Assembly: GCF_963259705.1 (NCBI RefSeq)
Contig: NC_081852.1
Span: 62,134,359-62,198,358, forward strand
Direction: 5' to 3'
Length of the DNA stretch: 64,000 bases
Origin: Myotis daubentonii
Lineage: Eukaryota; Chordata; Mammalia; Chiroptera; Vespertilionidae
Below the pieces are notes generated by a model. That model was given only the letters and a program-made list of their open reading frames with translations. It was not told where the DNA came from and searched no databases. Every line of letters starts with the position of its first letter. Position 1 is the first letter of the stretch. The translations under genes were made by a program, and so were the position numbers. Shown one piece after another: positions 53,861 through 64,000 of this stretch.

Positions 53861-55019
53861 ACGCTTTGAGTGTGGGCTTTATCCTTGTGATGTAAGGATT
53901 TTCAAAGTCTTCAGCAGGAGGAACTCAGTGCGTCAGGAGGACGGCATGGTCCCCTCCGGGACCCGCTGTGGGTGCCCATAGCGATTTGGCGGGTGCGGCA
54001 GCACTGCCCGAAGGAGCTGTCCCGTTTCTGCCCCTGTGTCTTCGTCCTCCCTCCCTCCCCCGCCAGCCCCCTCCCCCGTCTCTGTTCAGAGATGCTCTTC
54101 TCTTGGCCGACACGCTAGGTTGGACACAGAATGGCGTCCGCTTTTCCTCCCTGTGCCTGGGGAGCACCGGTCGCAGGCCGGAGGTCTGTCTCTTCGTCCT
54201 TCTCCTCCTCCTTCGCCGTCGCTTGTGCCCGTGTTTGGAAAGGCCCGCCCACCGGAGGGCACGCGTTTCCATTTCTCCACGTCCATGGCTTTTCACATGG
54301 ACGCACCTGCTCCACCCGCTGTTCATTCCCGTGCATGACACGGGGGCGGGGGGGGGCCTGTTTGCTTTTCTCTCGGACCACGTGAGTCGTCCCAGCATCG
54401 CCCGTGGATCTGCGGGGGAGTTTGCCGGGTGGGGGAGCAGTGTGAGCCAGGTTGGTGGAGACTCAGCTATCCTGCCGCCTCGGGGGGGGGGGGGGGCGGG
54501 GGGGGGAGGGGAGGCTCAGCAAGGAAACGGGCCTCGGCCAGCACTCTGTCTGGGAGAAAGCTGCCCCCCCCCCCGCCCCCAGCCCTCACCCTGAGCTACT
54601 ACCATCGCACTGGAGCTCAGAGGGACTGAGTCTGAGTAAGTCTATGCGCTGGCCCTTTAAAAGGAACTGCCTGGGACTCCAGCAGCCTCTGTCCCCCTTA
54701 GCCTCAATCCGGCTGGTTCTTACAGCCCAAGTTACAAGGACTTCTTTTCTCAGCCTTGGAACCCTGGGCTGAGGGGCCAGGTGTGGGGCTGGGGCCCCTC
54801 GTTCCTCCACCTCCGAGATAGGCCTCTAGGTTTCTGTCTGCCACAGGTGGGTGTGGGACCCGCCCCTCCTGAGCCGCTGCCCCTCCTGCCAGGCTCGCCG
54901 GCTCCTGCCTTAGATCCTGAGAGGCAGGACGGTCTCCTAGAGGCAGGCGGTTCTGAATGCTGGTGGGTCTGTAGTTGTCATGTTGATGTGGCCGTGGGAG
55001 TGTGGTAGGCGGTGGGAAC

Positions 55020-55560
55020 GGCAGCAGGTATCTGACCCATCGGGTCAGCCCGGACCTGGGTTCAGGAACCTCCCTGCACTTGACTTCTGGCGAGGAAAGA
55101 ATTCAGAGCCAAGACTCAAACAGTAAGAGAACATTTATTTATCACGGAGGTAGCAGCCATTCCTAGGAGCATGGGCTTAGGAAACAAGCTCCAGAGGTAG
55201 AGGAAGGGCCCTCCGGGAGGAGGAGGGTAAAGGTATGGGCCTGGGGGAGGGGCGGGAGGAAGGGAGGCACAGGCGTGCTCCCAGGGTGGGGAGCGCGCGC
55301 ACTGGGTCCTCGTCCTGAGGGCTTTAAGGGGGAGGTGTTAGGGAGGCCCCAGGGGAAGATCTCAATAGAACATTCCGCAGCTTTCCAGGTGTGGCCTTTC
55401 AGGGTCGGGGTCCCCACTGATTGATTGGCGGCACCAGAGCAGGGGTCATCATTCCAGGCAGCTGGTCCTGATGTCAGCTGTCAGCAGTGGCTGGTTTTAT
55501 TGCTTTTCTGGGCCTGGAGCTGAAATACAGCTGAGGCCTAGAGCTATCTCTGGGAGAAAG
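55020..55560 (-). mobile_element. Probable solo LTR relic of an endogenous retrovirus
   Basis: On the minus strand the segment has CCAATCAATCAGTGGGG, a TTAAAG box, a polyadenylation signal AATAAATGTTCTC (complement of 55130-55140) and a GAATTCTTTCCTCG stretch, the order expected of U3-R-U5. No gag, pol or env is visible and the ends are not defined. It could instead be part of another interspersed repeat. Confidence 0.4.
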
Positions 55561-57383
55561 GTCAGGGGTCCAGGATGTGCGAGGGGAGGAAGGCCACCCT
55601 GGGGACCGGGTCCACCTACAGGTGTCCACTGCTGGGCTCCCAGGGCCTGCCCCCCTGGTGACCTTCTGGACCTGCCCATGGTCCCTGCTCTGCTCAGGAC
55701 TGTCTGCCCCTCCCCCCACGGCGGTAAGGACTGGCCGTGACCCCGATGCAGGAGCCGCCGGGCAGGAGTGTCTGTCCAGGCTCCGCTGCCTGCTGCGGGC
55801 ACTGTTTTGGGGCCCTTGTGCATGGGCTGGGCGCGGCTCCAGTGTGGCCGGAAGCTGCCTCTGGGAGGGCTGATTCTGAGGCCTCCTGGGAGGTGCAGGC
55901 CAAGGTCAGCTGCTGCCTGTGCCCAGCCCAGGCCACCCGGTGTGAGCTACAGTGACCCGCTGATGGTCGCCGCTGGTGCCGGGCCCGGAGGTGCGTGGGA
56001 GAGGCTGAGCTGGAACCCAGGCGGCTGCCCGGGTGCCGGGCCCAGAGGTGCTGCTTGTTGGAATTTAGGAAACGTCTGAAGGTTGGGGAGGAGGAGTACC
56101 GCGTTCACCAGGCCTGCATCTGGCCCGAAGCCGCCTGGCCCCCTTCCAGCGGCTCGGGGTTCAGGGGCCCCCCAGGTGTCGTGGTTTTAGCTTCAGGTCC
56201 TCAGGGGCTATTTGCAGTCTCAGGTTTATCTTCCCACCTGGCTCTGCCCAGTACCGGGGATCCCTCCTGCTGGCCCCTGGGCAACAGCACTGGGCACTTC
56301 CCGCACCTTCCTGCCCGAGGCCTGGGCTACACAGAGCCCAGCGTCACGGGGAGAGGTCAGGAGGGCAAAGGTCGCCTATGAGCCGGGCCGGGGTTGACCT
56401 TGGACTCCCGCTTCCCGCACCTGAAAAGGGCATCGAAACCCAAGCCCAGGTGCCCTCCTGGGGCAAATGCCTGCAGCTCAGGCCGCTCCTTCCCCCTCCG
56501 GCTGCTCCTCTCACTGAGATACCGGCCTGAGCTGCTTTTAAGAGGAAATTTAAGTGTATTTTATCCCACGTTTTTAGTGGTTTCAGAGCGACGGTGGGTC
56601 TGCCCACGTGAACAGGAAGGGAGGCCGCTCCCGACTCCCGTGGGACCGTGGCTGGTCGCCGTCGCATTGTGCCGCGTGGCCCTAGTTCCCACAGCTTGGT
56701 TTCGCTGTCGCCTGCCGGCCACCTCTCCTGGCGGGCCCGCCCCAGCCCCGGCCCTGGCCCCCGTGGGTGGACGACCTCCCAGGAGGCCGTGGGAAGGGCA
56801 GCCGCGTCCTGCGTGCTCAAGGACGCTCGGCCGGTGCTTTGTGTTCCCGGGGGCAGTTGGGGCACAGAGTTAATGGCTCACACTCCTCTCTCCGCCCCGG
56901 AGACTTGCCTGCTCCTCGGCGGTGACCTATTTGGGTCCAGGTAATGCTCGCGGAGCTGGGTCCCGGCGTCCAGTGGCTCCAGTAGGCCACGTCTTACCGT
57001 GGGGCAGATGCCTGCAGCTCAGGCCCTCCTTCCCTCTCGGCGATGCTGCCTGAGCGTCCAGCCCTGGACCTGACTCTGCAGATGAACCCGGAGTCTCTCT
57101 CCCGTCGTTACTGTTGGCGCAGACCCTCGGGTGATGCCACTTGTGCGTGTGCCCTGCCCTCTTGTCTTTATGGGTCCTCGGCTGCCCACCCCGCCGCCTT
57201 TCCGGCAGGACCCCATGGCCTCGCCGGGCTGTCTCATCCTGGCCCTCGGTTTCCATCGCTGTCTCTTTTTCTCTTCCCCTTTCCTCCCTTTCCATGTTCT
57301 CATGCACACATTTTCCCAGGGGGGCTCTTCGCTCGCCTTCTTGTTTATCCAGTTCCTTTCTTCTTCTTTCTGTGGTTGTGTTT

Positions 57384-57418
57384 AAGGGAGGGGAGGGGAG
57401 GGGAGAGGAGGGGAGAGG
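57384..57418. repeat. GGGGA simple repeat
   Basis: About seven GGGGA/GGAGG units form a purine-only tract in the intron. Confidence 0.85.
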
Positions 57419-58492
57419 CCAGGCCAGTGCTGGGGCCAGCTCCGAATGCCGCCTCATGGGGAACAAGGGGCAGAGGGCTTTGAGGTGGGGGGCTGGCCTT
57501 CCCTGATTTCAGGCCCCCTCCCCGGCTCCAGGCTTGCACAGATGGCTGGGCAGTCTGCAGGGCCGCCTGGTCATCCCTGACCCATCCTGCTATCAGCTTG
57601 CCCCCCTCCCGTTCCACTAAGGGTGGAGGGCCCCCTCCATGTTCTGCCAGGAGGGGGGGACACAGCCGGCAGCCCTCCTGGTCTCTCCTCGCCCTAGTGC
57701 TGGACACCACGTCCCTTTCACATGTATAGGGAGCCCCCAAAACTGTACACACATGATTTTTAATAACTCCATTGATGTTTCCTTCTTTTCAGAGTTAACC
57801 CATTGGCGTCTATAATTATTCAGAGGGTGTGCGCCTTCGGCACGGCCTGCCTTTGCCTGGGGTGCTAAGTGTCCCTCCTCTTGGTGCACGATCCTCACTG
57901 TTTCCAGCTGGTGAGAGAGGGTGGGGACCTCGTGCAGAGAGGTGTAGGCGCTCTGTTAAGAGAGCAGACCTGCCGAGAGCCCCCTTTTTCTGAACAAAGA
58001 CTAGGAAGGACTGAGGCTTTTCTCTGAGAGCCAGTAGCCCTTGGTGTTCTCCCCACGTGTGTGTCCCCCGGGCCAGAGGGGGGCTGCGTGGGGAGAAGGG
58101 GCGGGGCTTGCGCTGCCCCTGAGCCTGTGAGAGCCCGGCCCCCAGCCACCCACTGCTGTGGCGCCTCCAGCATCTCCTGTGAGGACCCCTCCCTGTGGCG
58201 GTCCGGCGGGATACGCAGGGCGCTTGCCTCCCGCTTATCACGCAGAAGTGATAACAGTTGGGAATTCTTCTTGCTGGCGGTCCAGGCAAAGGGCTGTACT
58301 CGTATTGAGGGATCTGTTTTCAAATCTGTAAAATCTGAAACATGCGGCTCCTGCTGGGATGGGGTGGGAGGTGGAGACTGGACAGCTCTGTCTCCAGCCA
58401 CGGCCTCCGTTTCCCCAGGACCTGGACGTTATAAAGGGAGGGAATGGGGCTCTGAAGTCCTTTTCCTGTTTAAAATGAAAATGGGTCTAAAG

Positions 58493-58694
58493 CAGTGGTT
58501 CTCAACCTTCTGGCCCTTTAAATACAGTTCCTCATGTTGTGACCCAACCATAAAATTATTACCGTTGCTACTTCATAACTGTCATGTTGCTACTGTGATG
58601 AGTCGTCATGTAAATATCTGATATGCAGGATGGTCTTAGGCAACCCCTGTGAAAGGGTCGTTTGACCGCCAAAGGGGTCACGACCCACAGGTTG
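58493..58694 (+). mobile_element. SPIN-like non-autonomous hAT lacking its right terminal repeat
   Basis: The left end CAGTGGTTCTCAACC is intact and the body matches the copy at 29985 in its outer parts (TTCCTCATGTTGTGACCC, GATGGTCTTAGGCAACCCC). The right end stops at CCCACAGGTTG, lacking about ten terminal bases. Yet GTCTAAAG flanks it on both sides (58485-58492 and 58695-58702), so it did insert by transposition. Confidence 0.9.
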
Positions 58695-60045
58695 GTCTAA
58701 AGGGACTGAGCGGAGCAACCTGGCCTGGGGTCACTTCTCCCGCCTTTCGGGTGACCCCTGTGGCCAGGCTGGCCCGGCCTCCCTGGGAGAGCGCGGGGTG
58801 AGGCTTGACGAGGGCGGCATGAAAAGCAGTGCCCATGGGAGCGTGGAGAGCCTACCCCTCCCTCCAGGTCCGCTGCTTCTGGGGCCCACCCCTCCATGCT
58901 GGACTCCGGGACGCGAGGGGGTCTCGGCCTCCGCTAACCCGGGGCCCCCTCCGCCCCGTCAGGCCCACGGGCAGCAGCGGGGTCCCCCGCCCCCCCCCCC
59001 CCGCGGCCTCTGTGAGCATCAGCTGCTTGCTGGCTCCATGCCAGCCCTGCCCCGGGCGTGGCGGGGGGAGCTGGACGGGTGCTGTGCTGACCCCCGGGTT
59101 GGGAGTCAGAACTCGCCGTTTGGGCTTTTGTCACGCTGGCGGCCGTGTAACTTGCCCCTAAACCAGGACACATCAGACAGTGACTGATAACTAAACAGCC
59201 ATAAACTGGCGCTGGGAGGGCCCAGGCCACCCGGACGGAGCGCCCGCCCCGTTACCTCCAGTTTCCGTCATGAAACCAAATCTCCTGCGATCCGTCCTAA
59301 CCTAGCGCTCACCGCCAGCGCCGCGGTGGAGCCTGACTCTAACTTTGGATACTTGTCCACCCTGGGAGCAAAGCGGGCAGCACGGCACCGTGATTTAACC
59401 CTCCGAGCCTCCCCGCTCACGGGGCTCACGTTCATTCCGACGCCGCACGCCGTACCTCCCCGTGGAGTTCCGCCCCGTGCGGGCCAGGAGCTGCGTTCAT
59501 TGCCGTGGCTTATGGCCCGGAGCTGGCTGGCTGGGCCTTCCTGGCTCACCTTCCGGTGAGCGTGAGGCCTGGGTCTGAGGTTTAGGAGGAACCCGGGCGC
59601 CTCCCGACACCGGGACGGGCCTCAGGCTCGGGACCCGCCCCGTGGGCGACGCCCGCCCTCATGAGCGAAGGCGTCGCAGCTGGAACCTGAGGCGAAGGTG
59701 ATGTTTAGAAAGATCCCGCCAGCGCCTCTTCTGGGTCTTGACAGCCTGAGAGGAAAGACACAGGAGCGGTCCACCGGGTGGCCCTGGCCCAGACGCACGG
59801 CCATCGCCGGTCTGCCAAACCCCAGATGCTGTGGGGGACTCAGAGCTGGAGAAAACCAGGGCGAGGTTAGCCGAGGGCAGCCCCGCCGCCCCCTGCAGGT
59901 GAGGGGTGGTACCGAGGAGTGTGCTCGGGAGCCAAGACCTGTGCCTCCTGGTGACACGCCCTCTCTGCGCCCCACTTTCCAGGGGCCGGCGTCCTGTCGC
60001 CGCTCACAGCGCGGGGGTCACACCCCGACTTGTGGTTTGTTGCAG

Positions 60046-60167
60046 GGAACCCGGAAGCCCAGCGCCCCTCAGAAGCCCCTGCCCGCAGTGCCTCTGAGCA
60101 AGACGGCCCGGCTCGCCCCCGCCAGCGCCCCAGGCCCGGAGTCGGGGCTCCGCCTGGCACCCCTCAG
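60046..60167 (+). CDS. ADAM12: ADAM12 exon, cytoplasmic tail (human exon 22)
   Basis: This 122-nt exon (acceptor ttgtttgttgcag, donor GTTGGT) encodes GTRKPSAPQKPLPAVPLSKT, ARLAPASAPGPES and GLRLAPL plus two bases of Arg. The proline motif PQKPLPA and GLRLAPLR match human, while the middle is shorter and diverged. The donor is weak by consensus. Confidence 0.92.
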
Positions 60168-60878
60168 GTTGGTGTGGGACATGCCTTCTCTTCCCCCCTC
60201 CCCCCCCCCACGCCGGGGCTGCAATATCAGGCCCTGATTTCCAGGACCGGGAGGGGGTGGGGTCTAGGCCACGCTCCCTGCACTCCCACACGGCGGGGGG
60301 GCGGGGGGGGCGGGAGGGGGGGTCAGGAAAACCCCAGGAGGCCGGGTGAGCGTGTAGTCACCCTGTGTCCGTGTCGCTCTAAGCCAGGGCCCCAGGCACC
60401 CAGGAGACTAGACAGAGACCCAGAGCTACGGCTGGTAAGACAGGCCATGTCCCCCCAGGAGACAAAGAAGAGCCACCACGTGACGCGATGTTGTGAGGGC
60501 TGGACACCCCCCCAAACCCTCGGTGGCCTCTGCCAGCCCGGGTCCTGAGAAGTAAGGGGGGGGGCGTCAGATGAACGAGGGGACGATGAGGAGTGAGGCT
60601 AAACCAGCTGCGGGTGGGGCTACCCTGGCTTAGGGAGCATCTGGGGACTCACCTTAGAGACGTCCCGCAGCCGTGGTCACTGCACACCGTCCGGAGGACA
60701 GGGATGCCGCCCTGGCGCGCTCACGCCGGGCGGGTACCATGGCGCCGGGCCAGCCGCACGGGGTTCGAGAGTATCATACACCCAGGAACTGGGCGAGGAG
60801 GTGTCCCACCTGCCGCTGGTACAAATTAAACGCTACTCTCACAGCGACGTAACTCTGCCTCCCCCTCTCTCCACGCAG
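60168..60878 (+). other. ADAM12: ADAM12 intron (human intron 22)
   Basis: This 711-nt intron is GC-rich with C and G runs (60190-60212, 60295-60322) and no recognised transposon. Confidence 0.8.
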
Positions 60879-60939
60879 ACCGGCTCCCAAGCGCCCACCC
60901 CCCGCGCCCCGGCCCGCCCACACCGCCCCCTCCAAGTGA
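60879..60939 (+). CDS. ADAM12: ADAM12 last coding exon and stop codon (human exon 23)
   Basis: The acceptor ctctctccacgcag is strong. The coding part completes Arg, then encodes PAPKRPPPAPRPAHTAPSK and TGA at 60937-60939. The length equals human (19 residues after LR) and PAP and HTA align. The two tyrosines of the human tail end are absent; the residues there are Arg/Pro and Pro. The same exon continues as 3' UTR. Confidence 0.92.
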
Positions 60940-61743
60940 GAAGCCTGACACCTCCCCGCGGAGACAGTCTGCACTACGTTCAACTCCGGTGGAGTTGCCC
61001 TTGTACCAACCCCTGGACTTTGGGTCGAGAACCGCGGTCTGGGGGCGCGGCCCCGGTGCTCTGGGCTGTGGCTCAGGTCCTCGTAAGTTATTAATTTATG
61101 CGGCTGTCCCGTGCGGGGCGCCATGGGCCTGTCGCCGTCACCAAGTTCCCCTGGCTCCTCGCAGCTTAGTGAACCTGGGCGGCCACTCCTGGTGGGACTG
61201 TGGAGGGGACGGGACTTTCTGCCCGGGGCTCGTGGGAGCGCAGTCCCCAGCTGGCCAGGCTGTGGTCAGGGCTCCAGAGGCCCCGGGGTACCCGGCCCCT
61301 GCAGGCCAGAAGGGGGGCTTCCGGGGCCCTGGCACAGCTGAAAGGCTGCCCCTCGAAGCCCGGGGTAGCGGGAGGATCTGGCTGCTGGTCAGGACGCCTG
61401 GGGAGAACCTGGGTTTCCGAGAGGAGGCGTAAGGTGTGGGGCTGAGAGGTGGCCTTAAGCTCAGCGGCCAGGAGCTCTGTGGAGCAGGCAGGAGCGCGCT
61501 CTCGCTGGCTGCCCGCCCTCCGCACCTTCCTGAGGCTGCGAGAGGGTGATTCTCAAGAAAGCGCCCGAGCCCCTGCACCCCCTCCCCGGTGCCGTCCGGA
61601 GCGACGCCAGCTCCCACCTCGCCTCCTCCCCTGGAATCCCACACAGGGATTCTGTGTTTGGACAGACGGACGGGACTCCTGTGGGACCTTAACTATGTTC
61701 AGATGTGACCAGTGACCAGATCCAGCCAGTCAACCCCACAGAC

Positions 61744-61823
61744 CAAGCATGTCAAACTCAAAGGCGAACACGGGCCAAATAGACCAGGCGTGCGGGCCGT
61801 GGGCCACGTGTTTGACATGCTCG
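61744..61823. mobile_element. Short hAT element in the 3' UTR (80 bp)
   Basis: The inverted ends CAAGCATGTCAAACTC and GTTTGACATGCTCG are separated by a GGGCC-rich middle. The flanking 8-mers CCACAGAC and CCGTAGAC agree at six positions. It lies about 0.8 kb past the stop codon, so it is probably transcribed within ADAM12 mRNA. Confidence 0.8.
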
Positions 61824-62867
61824 CCGTAGACAGAAGCAGCCCTTCGTCAAAGGCTCAGCTTATGAGCAGTCAGGCCAGAGGAAGCCCTGCGCTCGCAAAA
61901 GCCGCAGCCCAGCGCCAGGCTGTGCTCGCCGGTGCCGGCGGCGTGGGCTGTCCTTACTAGCATCTATCGGACGGAGAACCGTAAGGTACCAGAAAGTTCT
62001 TTGGGGGCATCCTGTGGTCCAGGCTCGGCTGCAGGAATGTTTACCAGATGTTCTGAGCATAAAGTCTGAGTCTGTGAAACACTTGCCACTACCTGTTGAG
62101 CATCACAGAACGAGACAGGGAAGGTGACGTCTTCATCCCACAGTCACGAGCCGCGGGCAGCCGTCCCTCCCCTCTTCCTCTTCAGCCGTCTGCCGGGGGA
62201 GCCATGTGCACAAGGACAGCCTGCGGACGCCGTGTCCAGCGGCAGGCGAGGTCCAGTGCCACGTGCCTCGCTGTCCCCTGGAGGGGTCACGGCGGCCGTT
62301 TTCAGGGCCTGAAGCGGAGACAGAGCGGCCCAAGAACCTCGGTCTGCCGTCCAGGGGCCGTCCCCCCTGCCCCCGCCGTATCTAGGCAACACAGTACTCA
62401 GGGCCGTGGGTGGTGAGGCCACGTCACGCACACGCACACGCATGCACGCACGCCGCCAGCTCCCCCGCGTGGATCTGTCCCCTAGAACGCAGCGCCGTGG
62501 CAGACAGCGTCACTGCCCACAAGCAGGTACGGAATCACTGTGGTTACTATTACACTCGGTACCTGTGTTAAGGCCAAATCAGACTGCAGAGAAGTTTACA
62601 GACTTTTTATGGTGCACGTGGGGGGGTGTGCGTGGAGACACCGCATCCTCGGGGCCCCTCCTCCTGCGGGAGGAAGGGGAGGTGGACTGTGGGTGTGTCC
62701 TTCCTTCGCGCTAACTCCTGGGTCTACTCAGAGGACCGGGGGCCTGACCGTGACGCAGTCAGTGCTGCGATCGTCCACCGCGTCATCGCCGGCCCGGACG
62801 GCTGCACCGACGACACAGCCTTATCCCTGGGCACCAGCCTAACCTCCCCTGACTGTGCCCACGTGGT

Positions 62868-62873
62868 ATTAAA
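62868..62873 (+). promoter_or_regulatory. ADAM12: ATTAAA, possible polyadenylation signal
   Basis: This is the only common poly(A) hexamer variant noticed between the stop codon and the window end, about 1.9 kb after the stop. No strong GT-rich element was identified behind it, so its use is uncertain. Confidence 0.25.
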
Positions 62874-64000
62874 GGAACAGTACGTCCCAGATCCAGTAGG
62901 TATCATTACTATGCAAATACAAAGCACATTTAGCAATAACGCCCCTTTTACTACCCGTAGGGAAGGAGCCAATAGCCAGTTCTGTGGGGGGCACTCTCCC
63001 TGCCTCCTTTTATATCCTCACAGATGGTGGGGACAAAAGTCAACGCTTACGTTTCCACGGCAGCCCATGTCTCACGCTGTGTAGTTCTGCGGGCGTGAGC
63101 GATGGCACGGGTCCACGTTCACAAGGCCAGCGCTGGGCCTGATCCGAGGGTCGCCCCTTCCCTCCCCCGTCTCATCGCAGCTGTCGGTCACGTGCCGCCC
63201 CCCCCCCCATCCCCACGGGCACGGCCAGTCTCCCGTTGTCCAAATGCGCGTCCCCTCCGTGTGCCCTGCCCCGGCTTGCACGCGGGCGACATCACAGAAA
63301 CCACAGGAGCCACACAGGCAACTCCATGAGCATCACTCCTCCCCCTGGTCTCGGGGGGCCCTCCCTCCGCAGCCTTCACTCCAGGAGGGACCCTCAGCTT
63401 CACAGAGCAACCCCCACACGGCACACTAACCCCAACCTGGGTCTCCCGGTGCCTCCCTGCCCCTCCCCCTGATGTTTCTGAACATCTGAGCCACTGAGGC
63501 CGACAGGTGCGGCCCGGGCAGCAGGCACCGCTCCCCTGTACACCCCCACCCCACCCCCCCGCCGTCTCCTCCTGAGGCTGATCTTCCTGGAACACGCCCC
63601 GGGGTGGTCGGGGAGCCCAGGCTGGCTTGGGGGATCCTGTCCACTGCTACCAAAGCCACCGCAGCCAGCCCAAGTGACCCAGGAGCCACACGCCAGCCCT
63701 CGCCGAAGTCTCCCGGTGCCAACGCGACGCCCAGTGTGACCCTCAGCCTGTGGCTTCTCACAGCCTGGCTGCCCGGTGGGCAACGTGGCAGCTACCACCT
63801 TTCTCCTTTCCGCTGCCTCAGGGCCTGCCCCGGGCTGCGTTACCCCTGGGGCTCCTGAGCGAGCCCCTAAACACCGCTGGGCTCAGCCAGCCAAGGCTGC
63901 CACACCTGCTCGCCTCTGCTCGTCACCCACACACACGGTCCTTCCTCAGACCAAACCCAGGGCCGAGGTCTCTCCACCCTCTGACATCCTCCGTGTTCAT

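Larger units (their letters stand above)
50956..60045 (+). other. ADAM12: ADAM12 intron (human intron 21), largest in the window
   Basis: This 9.1-kb intron holds a hAT element split by a SINE (51086-51482), AT-richer probably old LINE-derived DNA (52000-53250) containing a fold-back hAT (52246-52471), a GT/GC dinucleotide tract (53738-53860), G runs near 54482, a probable minus-strand LTR (55020-55560), a GGGGA run (57384-57418) and a broken SPIN-like element (58493-58694). 55600-57380 and 58700-60040 are GC-rich and unresolved. Confidence 0.8.
1..64000 (+). other. ADAM12: ADAM12 gene, 3' part (partial, + strand)
   Basis: One gene fills the window. Nineteen exons with canonical or near-canonical splice sites join in frame into 786 residues plus stop. 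In order they encode the second half of the prodomain, the reprolysin-type zinc protease, disintegrin, cysteine-rich, EGF-like, transmembrane and proline-rich cytoplasmic parts of a membrane ADAM. The residue-by-residue match to human ADAM12 is high in the catalytic and cysteine-rich parts and lower in the prodomain hinge and tail. ADAM12 is known to cleave IGFBP-3/-5 and to shed EGF-family ligands, and it acts in myoblast fusion, adipogenesis and placenta. The 5' end (promoter, signal peptide, first prodomain exons) lies outside the window. The alternative ADAM19 or ADAM33 is less likely because the tail and Cys-rich sequence follow ADAM12 closely. Confidence 0.96.
60940..64000 (+). other. 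ADAM12: ADAM12 3' UTR and possibly downstream DNA
   Basis: From the stop to the window end there is no further coding exon. I see no canonical AATAAA on the + strand; ATTAAA at 62868-62873 is the only common variant noticed. Human ADAM12 has a several-kb 3' UTR, so the transcript may run past the window. The segment holds a short hAT element at 61744-61823 and a lower-GC stretch at 62530-62990 that looks single-copy. Confidence 0.6.

Noticed and set aside
62724..62972. Minus-strand open frame with a hydrophobic start
   Set aside because: Short, no family recognised, antisense to the presumed 3' UTR; not enough to call a gene.

Overview
This is genomic DNA from a mammal, almost certainly a vespertilionid (vesper) bat. 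The evidence is many tRNA-derived SINEs of the bat Ves type, one non-autonomous Helitron of the HeliBat type (vesper-bat specific as far as is known), two SPIN-like hAT transposons and several other short hAT elements, some with perfect 8-bp target duplications. There are no operons, Shine-Dalgarno sites or prokaryotic features. The only protein-coding gene I can support is ADAM12 (meltrin alpha), a membrane-anchored zinc metalloprotease-disintegrin, on the + strand. The window starts in an intron inside the prodomain-coding part and runs through 19 coding exons to the stop codon at 60937-60939 and about 3 kb of 3' UTR or downstream DNA. The 19 exons sum to 2361 nt (786 residues plus stop). 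All junctions keep frame, and the product matches human ADAM12 from about residue 117 to its C-terminus. By my count these are human exons 5-23; the signal peptide and first part of the prodomain lie upstream of the window. Region by region: 743-7008 carries the rest of the prodomain with the cysteine switch; 12760-24851 the furin site and catalytic domain with the zinc motif; 28994-35271 the end of the protease and the disintegrin domain; 40945-43718 the cysteine-rich region; 45158-45266 the EGF-like module; 48127-48259 the transmembrane helix; 48868-60939 the proline-rich cytoplasmic tail. Introns are dominated by SINEs and by an unusual number of GC-rich minisatellites: a 19-bp unit at 2199-3067, 15-bp at 14802-15083, 14-19-bp at 26940-27445, 18-bp at 28192-28430, a 90-bp higher-order array at 30299-31015, 23-bp at 43458-43600, 25-bp at 46320-47444 and 38-bp at 48985-49448. 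The most interesting gene-level observations are a GC-AG intron right after the catalytic exon; an 80-bp tandem duplication that copied the splice acceptor of the disintegrin exon; a 90-nt stop-free intron in the cysteine-rich region whose retention would add 30 residues with two cysteines; an array of about 12 splice-donor-like motifs directly after a real donor; and loss of both C-terminal tyrosines known from human ADAM12. I did not find a convincing wholly new biological system. Exon calls rest on reading frame, splice sites and recalled knowledge of human ADAM12; no alignment or database search was run.
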